This document shows positions 1-5,101 of a stretch of 5,370 nucleotides of DNA, piece by piece. Position 1 is the stretch's first letter, and each line of letters opens with the position of its first letter. A model generated the notes under the pieces. It had not been told where the DNA came from. It was given only the letters and a program-made list of their open reading frames with translations, and made no database searches. The DNA is taken from contig CAKSDF010000133.1 in assembly GCA_934444695.1 (NCBI GenBank), positions 1-5,370 on the forward strand, read 5' to 3'. A program made the position numbers and the translations under genes. The stretch is from an uncultured Eubacteriales bacterium. GTDB taxonomy: Bacteria > Bacillota > Clostridia > Oscillospirales > Acutalibacteraceae.

Positions 1-101
1 TTCCTCCATTTTCCTTTGTGGGCAGGCACGCCCTCATAATTTACATCGCCCATCAGCCGGTTATTTATCTTTTGGGTGAGCTTATAAACGCCGTTTTTTA
101 A
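1..101 (+). CDS. 3' end of a membrane acyltransferase-like gene (DUF1624 / HGSNAT family), truncated by the window edge
   Basis: The frame beginning at position 3 is open from the window edge to a TAA at 99-101 and gives about 32 residues. They contain FVGRHALIIYIAHQPVIYLL, a hydrophobic helix entered by Gly-Arg-His and carrying an internal His-Gln-Pro. That pattern resembles the last transmembrane helix of bacterial DUF1624 / heparan-alpha-glucosaminide N-acetyltransferase catalytic-domain proteins, multi-pass membrane proteins thought to move acetyl groups onto sugars. The other two forward frames stop at 37-39 and 78-80 and do not look like protein. A terminator follows 17 bases after the stop, so this is the last gene of its unit. 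The alternative is another multi-pass acyltransferase such as the acyltransferase-3 family. The family call rests on one short helix and is tentative; that this is a real gene end is more secure. Confidence 0.55.
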   Translation, partial: PPFSFVGRHALIIYIAHQPVIYLLGELINAVF

Positions 102-143
102 ATCTGCTTGCATCGGTCGGTATTATAAATGCCGTTTTTTAAA
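82..143. repeat. Imperfect 21-bp direct repeat (82-102 and 123-143)
   Basis: TTATAAACGCCGTTTTTTAAA at 82-102 and the same sequence with T for C at its eighth base at 123-143 match at 20 of 21 positions, 41 bases apart. The first copy spans the upstream stop codon. The second forms the 3' arm and T-tract of the terminator at 118-140. A weaker third version (AACGCCGTGTTTAAAA) sits at 4989-5004. The bases between and after the copies are not similar, so this is not a simple tandem duplication. Confidence 0.7.
118..140 (+). terminator. Short intrinsic terminator of the upstream gene
   Basis: CGGTATT (118-124) pairs with AATGCCG (128-134), with one U-G wobble and a three-base loop, and six T residues follow at 135-140. 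It lies 17 bases after the upstream stop and 10 bases before the next -35 box. It closes the upstream unit and separates it from the dCMP deaminase. The stem is short and has only four G-C pairs, so leakage is possible. Confidence 0.6.
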
Positions 144-150
144 AAAACTA

Positions 151-179
151 TTGCAAATTTTCAAGAAATAAATTACAAT
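151..179 (+). promoter_or_regulatory. Sigma-A-type promoter of the dCMP deaminase gene
   Basis: TTGCAA (151-156) and TACAAT (174-179) are separated by exactly 17 bases. The run of six T and seven A residues at 135-147 just upstream could act as an UP element. Transcription would start near 186, leaving a leader of under 20 bases that holds little beyond the ribosome binding site, so leader-based control is unlikely. Confidence 0.75.
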
Positions 180-189
180 AGAGCAGAAG

Positions 190-194
190 AGGAG
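190..194 (+). promoter_or_regulatory. Ribosome binding site that decides the dCMP deaminase start
   Basis: AGGAG at 190-194 lies 8 bases before the ATG at 203 but only 2 bases before the in-frame ATG at 197. The 8-base spacing is normal and the 2-base spacing too tight, so 203 is preferred. The two starts differ by two residues (Met-Phe). Confidence 0.7.
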
Positions 195-202
195 AGATGT
201 TT

Positions 203-691
203 ATGCAACGGACCGACAAAAACAATTATTACCTCGATATTGCCGAAACGGTTCTCGAAAGGGGCACCTGCCTTCGCCGCAATTTCGGCGCAATAATCGT
301 TAAAAACGATGAGATTGTTTCGACCGGATACACCGGCGCTCCGAGAGGCAGGAAAAACTGCATCGATCTTGGGGTTTGCCTGAGAGAGAAAATGCAGATC
401 CCCAGAGGCGAGAGATATGAGCTTTGCCGCTCGGTCCACGCCGAAGCCAACGCCATAATAAGCGCCGCCCGGGATAAAATGATCGGCGCAACCATGTATC
501 TGGCCGGCAGAGAGGCCGAATCCGGCGAGCTTGTCAACAATATGAACTCCTGTTCTATGTGCAAAAGGATGATAATAAACGCCGGCATCGACCGTGTGGT
601 CATACGCCGTACCCCCACCGACTATGAAACGGTCATTGTGCGCGACTGGGTGTTCAACGACGATTCTCTTTCCGGCTCATCGGGATATTGA
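203..691 (+). CDS. Deoxycytidylate (dCMP) deaminase, ComEB-like
   Basis: The 162-residue cytoplasmic enzyme (164 if the ATG at 197 is used) should deaminate dCMP to dUMP, feeding thymidylate synthase and thus dTTP. Numbered from the ATG at 203, the zinc-dependent cytidine deaminase core is plain: His79-Ala-Glu81 gives the zinc histidine and the proton-shuttling glutamate, and Cys117-Ser-Met-Cys120 gives the two zinc cysteines. Serine rather than the common proline before the first cysteine is usual in clostridial members. The stretch Gly-Tyr-Thr-Gly-Ala-Pro-Arg-Gly near residue 45 is the conserved substrate-site region, and ELCRSVHAEANAI around the zinc histidine is strongly family-like. Cys53, Cys59 and Cys75 may hold a structural metal, as reported for some dCMP deaminases; this is inference. 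The C-terminus DWVFNDDSL is also typical, and the length is normal. It stands alone between a promoter and a terminator. ComEB is a name used for Bacillus homologues; nothing here suggests competence. Confidence 0.95.
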   Translation: MQRTDKNNYYLDIAETVLERGTCLRRNFGAIIVKNDEIVSTGYTGAPRGRKNCIDLGVCLREKMQIPRGERYELCRSVHAEANAIISAARDKMIGATMYLAGREAESGELVNNMNSCSMCKRMIINAGIDRVVIRRTPTDYETVIVRDWVFNDDSLSGSSGY

Positions 692-695
692 TTTT

Positions 696-723
696 GCTGC
701 CCGTCTTTAGGCAGCGGGCTTTT
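696..723 (+). terminator. Probable intrinsic terminator after dCMP deaminase
   Basis: Four bases after the stop there are two competing stems: GCTGCC (696-701) with GGCAGC (710-715), and GCCCG (699-703) with CGGGC (715-719). The second is followed directly by TTTT (720-723). The stem is short and the T-run only four long, so some read-through to the stronger hairpin at 941-979 is likely. Confidence 0.6.
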
Positions 724-734
724 GCACCAATCGA

Positions 735-789
735 TGATGCTGATTTTTCCGTGTCGGATTTTGACACTGGATGTTGATGCTGATTTTTC
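735..789. repeat. 15-bp perfect direct repeat, 40 bases apart, flanking a small inverted repeat
   Basis: TGATGCTGATTTTTC occurs at 735-749 and again at 775-789. Between the copies, GTGTC (751-755) and GACAC (763-767) form a 5-bp dyad with a seven-base loop. The right part of that dyad overlaps a perfect TTGACA (761-766), but no acceptable -10 box lies 16-18 bases downstream, so I do not call a promoter. The function is unknown. Confidence 0.75.
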
Positions 790-790
790 G

Positions 791-870
791 GCATCGATTC
801 TTTAACGGCTTACATATACTGTTTAGCATTAACCGTTTTGCATCGACCGCTGCATGGCATTGATCGTTTA
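791..870. repeat. Degenerate GCAT(T/C)(A/G)A-type repeat cluster
   Basis: Related 14-base words start at 791 (GCATCGATTCTTTA), 826 (GCATTAACCGTTTT), 840 (GCATCGACCGCTGC) and 857 (GCATTGATCGTTTA). The second and fourth agree at 11 of 14 positions. Spacing is irregular (35, 14 and 17 bases), so this is not a CRISPR or a clean tandem array. It could be a decayed repeat tract or scattered protein-binding sites. Confidence 0.4.
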
Positions 871-940
871 GCCTTGATTTGCGTGGCGGCAAGCAACATT
901 TTCCCTGCAAAACCGCAGGATAAACAGAATACAGCATTAC

Positions 941-979
941 AGCGAACAGATTGAAATTTTTTCGGTTTGTTCGCTTTTT
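941..979 (+). terminator. Strong intrinsic terminator in mid-intergenic position
   Basis: A continuous stem of 15 pairs runs from 942-956 to 960-974 with a three-base loop, including three G-U wobbles. The outer seven pairs are GCGAACA/TGTTCGC, and TTTTT follows at 975-979. It is far stronger than the hairpin right after dCMP deaminase, from which it is separated by about 220 bases without a gene. It may be a back-up for that gene or the end of an unrecognised small RNA. Confidence 0.8.
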
Positions 980-1031
980 GTTGTAAATAAATGGATTTAA
1001 TTGCATTTATATTTGCAAAATAAGAATTATG

Positions 1032-1050
1032 AATGGTGACATTTGCCATT
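1032..1050. promoter_or_regulatory. Possible operator: AATGG-N9-CCATT dyad upstream of the glycosidase promoter
   Basis: AATGG (1032-1036) and CCATT (1046-1050) form an inverted repeat whose end is about 46 bases upstream of the -35 box. A 6-base word ATTTGC is repeated in the same area (1011-1016 and 1041-1046). The position would suit an activator site. The arms are only 5 bp and such dyads occur by chance in AT-rich DNA. Confidence 0.25.
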
Positions 1051-1096
1051 GTAAAATATTTTTTTGTTATAAACATTAAAAATCCACAAAAAGGCG

Positions 1097-1125
1097 TTGC
1101 AATATCAAAAAAAACAAGCTATAAT
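1097..1125 (+). promoter_or_regulatory. Sigma-A-type promoter of the dockerin glycosidase gene
   Basis: TTGCAA (1097-1102) and a perfect TATAAT (1120-1125) are separated by 17 bases. Transcription would start near 1132, giving a leader of about 30 bases. The -35 hexamer is identical to that of the dCMP deaminase promoter. With boxes this close to consensus, control would more likely be repression or global control than strict activator dependence; that is inference. Confidence 0.85.
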
Positions 1126-1151
1126 GCGATTATAAGGTAAATTTGATCTTT

Positions 1152-1156
1152 GGAGG
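1152..1156 (+). promoter_or_regulatory. Ribosome binding site of the dockerin glycosidase gene
   Basis: GGAGG lies 6 bases before the ATG at 1163 and fixes that start, which also begins a perfect signal peptide. The site sits between two GATC words (1145-1148 and 1156-1159) that could form a weak 4-bp stem over it. Confidence 0.85.
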
Positions 1157-1162
1157 ATCGAT

Positions 1163-1252
1163 ATGAAAGGAAACTTATTTAAAAAGACGGTTGGGCTTTT
1201 TCTTGCCGCGGCAGTTATGCTTTCCGCGGTGCCCTTTGCTTCGGCTGCTGCC
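1163..1252 (+). other. Signal peptide coding segment of the glycosidase
   Basis: Residues 1-30 show a basic start (Lys2, Lys7, Lys8), an uninterrupted hydrophobic core from Val10 to Phe25 and small residues at 26-30. The best signal peptidase I site is after Ala28 (Ala-Ser-Ala), with Ala30 as the alternative. There is no lipobox cysteine and no C-terminal sorting motif, so attachment would depend on the dockerin. Confidence 0.9.
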
Positions 1253-4200
1253 GAAACAAAGGCTGCCGGCAACAAGAGCATAAATGTTATGGATCTTGAG
1301 CTTGCCGTGACCGGTCAAAAGGAATTTAACAAAAATCAGGGAATGGGATCCCGCGACACCCGCCTCTCGGTGGGCGACCAGGCAGTCACCTCCCGCAACG
1401 GATTTGTTATTCGCCCCGATTCCAAGGGTGCAAAGCCCAATGTGGCCGATGTAAACATCGACCTTACCAAGCTTGACACCGAGGTGACCTATTTCTCGGC
1501 CATCGTGGGTAACGACGACAATTCTCCCATAATCAGAGCATACGGTGTTAACGGATCGGCACAGTGCATCGTTCTGGCCGACGGAAAGATGCTTACCGAT
1601 ACCGCCACCATAACCCCCGGTGATATGTATCGTGTGGGCTGCGAGATCCCCGCGGGTACAAAGACCCTCACCCTCAGAACCACCGATGTTGAAGGCGACA
1701 ACTATCTTGACTACTGCGATTGGATCGAGCCTACCCTCTATGAAAAAGCTCCCTCGGCAGGCGTTAAGAAGGACCTTTACACCGATTATAATGCGACTCC
1801 CAACACTGCGCTGTCGGCCGAAGGCGCTATCGGCGTCAGATTCAATGTTAAGGAAGCTTTTTCCGAAATAACCATTAAAAAGGAACTTTCCGAAACCAGC
1901 GTTGTCGGTTCGCTTTACGAATTCAAATATTCTTATGTCCGATCGCTTCAGAACAAGCCGGTTGCCACCATTACCGAGCCTGATATTGACGGATCTTCCC
2001 TTACCTTCAGCTTTGAAAGTATCGTTCCCGCAGGGGAGTACATCTTTGTTGTGGACGGCCTTAAGAGCATAAAGGTAACCAACTCCGCTTTCGGATACTG
2101 CTATGCCGACGGCGATTCTTCTGTCGGACTTATAAATATGTCCATCAAATTTGTCGATCAGGTTGAAGATTATCTTGATACTCCCTCTGACGAGCCTTTC
2201 TTTACCAAAAAGACCACTGCCGTTTCGGGCGTTGAAAAGCAGCGCGCTCAGGATACATACAACAACCTCATCAACAATCTTGCCGATTTCCCCTCCTCGG
2301 TAGATATCGGAGAGGACAGCTATTCAGGCTTCCCCACCCCCGATTTCACCGTCAAGTCGAAAGATACGGCTGATGACGAGCTTCATCACTCCATTACCAA
2401 CGACATCACCCTGAAGCACAAGAGCGGCCTTGAGTTTATACTTAAAACCGCCTTCTATTACGATTATGCCGCCCTTGAATGGACTGTATACGTAACAAAT
2501 GCAGCAAGTGAAAATTCCCCCATCGTGTCGAATTTCTGCGGCTGTAAGGATTATAAATTCGTGGGAAGCGACCCCACCATTTTAACCAACAACTCCGACT
2601 TTGAGTCGAGCGAAGCTCCCTATCGTACCGACACTATCACAATAGCCGACGGCGAAACGGTAACCGATTCGCCTTATAACGGCCGTTCGTCGGACGAAGC
2701 TTTCCCCTATTACAACTTTGAATACGGCGACAAGGGTGCTCTTATTGCCGTTGGTTGGTCGTCCACCTGGCAGACCGACTTTACCTATAAGGACGGCGTT
2801 ACCACCTTCTCCGACAAGCAGAAGGTATTCAGCTCCTACATTAAGCCCGGTGAGGTTGCAAGAACTCCTCTCACCGCCATGGTGCTTTATGACGGAAGAG
2901 ATAAGGACCGTGCCACCAACCTTTGGAGAAACTGGTTCATCGACTGCAATATGTACCGCGACAACGGTAAGGATCTTGTCGATCCCTTTGTGGCCGGCGT
3001 AACCTCCATTAAATACAATGAGATGCTCAATGCCAACACCGCAAACCAGAAGGAATCCATAAAGGCATATGTAGATGCAAATGTGGACATCGACGTGTGG
3101 TGGATGGATGCAGGATGGTATCCCTGCAATGAACCCGGCAGCACAAACCGCGACTGGAGAAATACCGGTAACTGGACCCCCGATACCGAGCGTTTCCCCG
3201 ATAAATTCAAGGAAATTTCCGAATACGCCAATCAGAATGACATAAAGACCCTGCTGTGGTTTGAGCCCGAGCGTGTCGGAATGGTTTATACCGACGGTCA
3301 GGCGTTGGATGATTCCTGCGTCAAGCGTGAGTGGCTTATCGGATACGGCGAAGAAAACGAAAGCGCCTATGAAGAGCGCTATTACCGTCAGCTGGATATC
3401 GGCAACGACGAGTGCAGAGACTGGCTTAAATCCCAGGTTGCCAAGGTGCTCACCGAGGGCGGAATTTCCATCTACCGCGAGGACCTTAACATCGGCCGCT
3501 CTGAAACCAACTATAACCTCTACAACGCCGCTCATCCCGATCGCGCCGGTATAACCGAAAACAAGTGTGTACAGGGTCACTATGACTACTGGAAATACCT
3601 TATCGAGCTTGATCAGGTTGAACTGCTCGACTCCTGCGCATCGGGCGGTCACAGACTGGACATCGAATCCATGAGACTGGCCGTTTCGCTCCATCCCAGC
3701 GATTACAACCACAACGATATGATCGCAAAGCAGGTCGCAAACTATAACCTCTGCTCTTGGATTCCCTTCGTGGGTGCAAACTCGGCCGAAGACAGAAATA
3801 TGGTTGACGAATACACCCTCCGCTCGGCATATCGCCCGGCGCTGGTGCTTCAGTATGATCCCCCCAGCCAGCAGACCGACAAGCTTAACCGCCTGCTCAC
3901 CGAATGGAGAGGCATAAGCAAGTATTTCTACGACGATATTTATCAGTTTACATATGAGACCTATTCGAGAAACGAGCTTTATTCCTACGGTTACATAGAC
4001 CGTGAGGCTCAGGAAGGCTATGCAATGGTTTACAACCGCAATGAGGTTGAGAAAAACCGTTTCATCAAGCTTAAGGGTCTTAACGAAGACGATACCTACG
4101 AGATTACCTTTGCATCGGGCGCTGCTGCAGTGACCGCAACCGGTACATATCTTATGAACCGCGGCGTTAAGGTTAAGGTCAAGTCTTCCGACATTCTCTA

Positions 4201-4867
4201 TATCAAGAGAACAAACACCGCAACAACCGACCTTACCGCATTTAATGAGGCTCTTGAAAACTGCAAGAAGGTCAAAGTCAACGTTATGACCATCGAGTCG
4301 GCTTTCGGAATCCTGAAGGCTATTTCCAATGCCGAGATGCTTCAGCAGGCCGGAGATGCTGCAAAGCCCATTAACTTTGTTATTGCAACCGAGCAGCTCA
4401 ATAAGGCGAAAAAAGCTCAGAAAATAGCCTCTCCCTCCGAGCCGGCAGATCAGAAGAATGCTCAGCTTTCGGCGGTTATCGATTACATCGGCGAGGTTAC
4501 CGTGGACAATTTCCGCCAGAAGATATCTTTCATCGAATTTGCCGAAACGGCCAAGGCGGCCATTCTTAAGAAATACCCCGATACGGTTATTCTTAAGGAC
4601 GACGTGCTTCTGGCGGCAAGAGCAAAATATGATGAGCTTACCGCAGAGCCTGCGGATGACATTATGTACGGCGACGTTGACGCAAACGGAACGGTTGAGG
4701 CTACCGACGCACTGTGGGCACTTCAGGCATATGTCGGATCGAGGCAGCTCAGCGACAGTGCATTTAAGGCATCCGACGTTAATCTCGATGAGAAGGTTGA
4801 CACTTCCGACGCATTGGCTATTCTCCAGTATGCGGTCAAGCTCCGCGACAAGCTGCCCATTGCATAA
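1163..4867 (+). CDS. Secreted multidomain GH36 alpha-galactosidase-like enzyme with NPCBM-like module and type I dockerin
   Basis: A 1234-residue exported enzyme, probably releasing alpha-linked galactose from oligo- or polysaccharides at the cell surface. Seen: a signal peptide (Lys2/7/8, hydrophobic 9-25, Ala-Ser-Ala cleavage near 28). Residues ~38-195 look like an NPCBM carbohydrate-binding module, ending in LDYCDWIEP. An unassigned beta-rich domain follows (~205-335), then the GH36 N-terminal super-sandwich (~345-600, with GWSSTW). The TIM barrel (~600-915) has WWMDAGW (646-652), WFEPERV (699-705), YREDLN with presumed nucleophile Asp774, and SCASGGHRLD with presumed acid/base Asp833. A C-terminal beta domain (~920-1016), a helical spacer (~1020-1165) and a dockerin (~1168-1228) complete it. 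Known: GH36 is a retaining family of alpha-galactosidases and alpha-N-acetylgalactosaminidases. YREDLN in place of the classical Lys-Trp-Asp motif recalls a less-studied Tyr-Arg-Gln-Asp subgroup, so substrate is uncertain. It is monocistronic. Leu474 is its last TTA codon, and CTA and TCA are also absent from there on. The family is secure; exact sugar specificity is not. Confidence 0.93.
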   Translation: MKGNLFKKTVGLFLAAAVMLSAVPFASAAAETKAAGNKSINVMDLELAVTGQKEFNKNQGMGSRDTRLSVGDQAVTSRNGFVIRPDSKGAKPNVADVNIDLTKLDTEVTYFSAIVGNDDNSPIIRAYGVNGSAQCIVLADGKMLTDTATITPGDMYRVGCEIPAGTKTLTLRTTDVEGDNYLDYCDWIEPTLYEKAPSAGVKKDLYTDYNATPNTALSAEGAIGVRFNVKEAFSEITIKKELSETSVVGSLYEFKYSYVRSLQNKPVATITEPDIDGSSLTFSFESIVPAGEYIFVVDGLKSIKVTNSAFGYCYADGDSSVGLINMSIKFVDQVEDYLDTPSDEPFFTKKTTAVSGVEKQRAQDTYNNLINNLADFPSSVDIGEDSYSGFPTPDFTVKSKDTADDELHHSITNDITLKHKSGLEFILKTAFYYDYAALEWTVYVTNAASENSPIVSNFCGCKDYKFVGSDPTILTNNSDFESSEAPYRTDTITIADGETVTDSPYNGRSSDEAFPYYNFEYGDKGALIAVGWSSTWQTDFTYKDGVTTFSDKQKVFSSYIKPGEVARTPLTAMVLYDGRDKDRATNLWRNWFIDCNMYRDNGKDLVDPFVAGVTSIKYNEMLNANTANQKESIKAYVDANVDIDVWWMDAGWYPCNEPGSTNRDWRNTGNWTPDTERFPDKFKEISEYANQNDIKTLLWFEPERVGMVYTDGQALDDSCVKREWLIGYGEENESAYEERYYRQLDIGNDECRDWLKSQVAKVLTEGGISIYREDLNIGRSETNYNLYNAAHPDRAGITENKCVQGHYDYWKYLIELDQVELLDSCASGGHRLDIESMRLAVSLHPSDYNHNDMIAKQVANYNLCSWIPFVGANSAEDRNMVDEYTLRSAYRPALVLQYDPPSQQTDKLNRLLTEWRGISKYFYDDIYQFTYETYSRNELYSYGYIDREAQEGYAMVYNRNEVEKNRFIKLKGLNEDDTYEITFASGAAAVTATGTYLMNRGVKVKVKSSDILYIKRTNTATTDLTAFNEALENCKKVKVNVMTIESAFGILKAISNAEMLQQAGDAAKPINFVIATEQLNKAKKAQKIASPSEPADQKNAQLSAVIDYIGEVTVDNFRQKISFIEFAETAKAAILKKYPDTVILKDDVLLAARAKYDELTAEPADDIMYGDVDANGTVEATDALWALQAYVGSRQLSDSAFKASDVNLDEKVDTSDALAILQYAVKLRDKLPIA
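4664..4846 (+). other. Type I dockerin domain coding segment
   Basis: Residues ~1168-1228 hold two EF-hand-like calcium loops, each followed by a helix with leucine/glutamine pattern. Loop 1 has Asp1171, Asp1173, Asn1175, Gly1176 and Asp1182; loop 2 has Asp1205, Asn1207, Asp1209 and Asp1216. The helices read ALWALQAYVG and ALAILQYAV, a form common in ruminococcal dockerins. The usual loop positions 10 and 11, which often set cohesin choice, are Ala-Thr in loop 1 and Thr-Ser in loop 2. Loop 2 has Glu1210 where glycine is usual. The role is calcium-dependent binding to a cohesin on a scaffoldin or surface protein. Confidence 0.9.
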
Positions 4868-4908
4868 ATGGATGCCGCATAAATAACCGTTAATGTAATA
4901 AATGGATG
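4864..4908. repeat. 11-bp direct repeat at the end of the glycosidase gene
   Basis: ATAAATGGATG is present at 4864-4874, overlapping the TAA stop codon, and again at 4898-4908. The 34-base unit between starts includes AACCGTTAATG, whose reverse complement resembles the CATTAACCGTT word in the upstream gap at 827-837. It may be a decayed duplication. Confidence 0.6.
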
Positions 4909-5030
4909 TTAATGTTATTTGGTAAATAGCTGCTGCCTGATCATCTTGATCATTGGCCAACAAAGCAAATCCTCAAAAAGGCAGCTTGAACGCCGTGTTT
5001 AAAAGCAGCAAATAAAAAACCAATAAAAAC

Positions 5031-5074
5031 AAAAGGGACTTCCTTGTCGGTAAAACGCAGGGAAGTCTCTTTTT
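5031..5074 (+). terminator. Very strong, probably bidirectional intrinsic terminator of the glycosidase gene
   Basis: AGGGACTTCC (5034-5043) pairs with GGAAGTCTCT (5061-5070) over ten positions with one G-U wobble. The stem extends outward through AAA/TTT (5031-5033 with 5071-5073) and inward by a few weaker pairs. The right side ends in five T residues (5070-5074). The left side is preceded by A-rich sequence from about 5010, which would read as a U-run on the other strand. It lies about 160 bases after the stop, so the mRNA has a long 3' tail. Confidence 0.88.
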
Positions 5075-5101
5075 GTATTTCGGCAGCCGATCGGAGGTCT
5101 A

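Larger units (their letters stand above)
692..1162. other. 471-base intergenic region with repeats, terminators and a promoter; no convincing gene
   Basis: No forward or reverse reading frame here has both a start with a ribosome binding site and protein-like composition. Reverse frames up to about 99 codons exist but are basic, cysteine-rich and lack a ribosome binding site. From left to right it holds a weak terminator (696-723), a 15-bp direct repeat flanking a GTGTC/GACAC inverted repeat (735-789), degenerate GCAT-type words (791-870), a small CCTGC/GCAGG hairpin (904-919), a strong terminator (941-979), a dyad AATGG/CCATT (1032-1050) and the promoter of the next gene (1097-1125). Confidence 0.7.

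Noticed and set aside
197..202. ATG at 197 as the dCMP deaminase start
   Set aside because: Only 2 bases separate it from AGGAG; the ATG at 203 has normal 8-base spacing. The difference is two residues, so this is a preference rather than proof.
203..691. Competence gene role suggested by the ComEB name
   Set aside because: The gene stands alone with no comEA or comEC beside it, and every conserved residue points to nucleotide metabolism.
761..789. A perfect TTGACA that might be a promoter -35 box
   Set aside because: The bases 16-18 downstream are T-rich and lack any TATAAT-like sequence.
734..805. A 23-codon forward ORF in the repeat region
   Set aside because: No ribosome binding site, and the frame is made of the 15-bp direct repeats.
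735..870. A CRISPR-like array
   Set aside because: The repeats are 14-15 bases, degenerate and irregularly spaced, without uniform spacers or nearby cas genes.
707..1076. Two overlapping minus-strand frames of 99 and 88 codons in the intergenic gap
   Set aside because: No ribosome binding site, cysteine/lysine-rich composition unlike a folded protein, and they read through the antisense of a clear terminator hairpin and the repeat cluster.
2582..4963. A 793-codon open frame on the minus strand, antisense to the glycosidase
   Set aside because: Its codons are in exact register with the sense codons, so it stays open simply because the real gene avoids TTA, CTA and TCA codons downstream of Leu474 (TTA at 2582-2584). 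The product is a Val/Cys/Gly-rich string with no family motif, while the sense strand has clear domains and catalytic residues.
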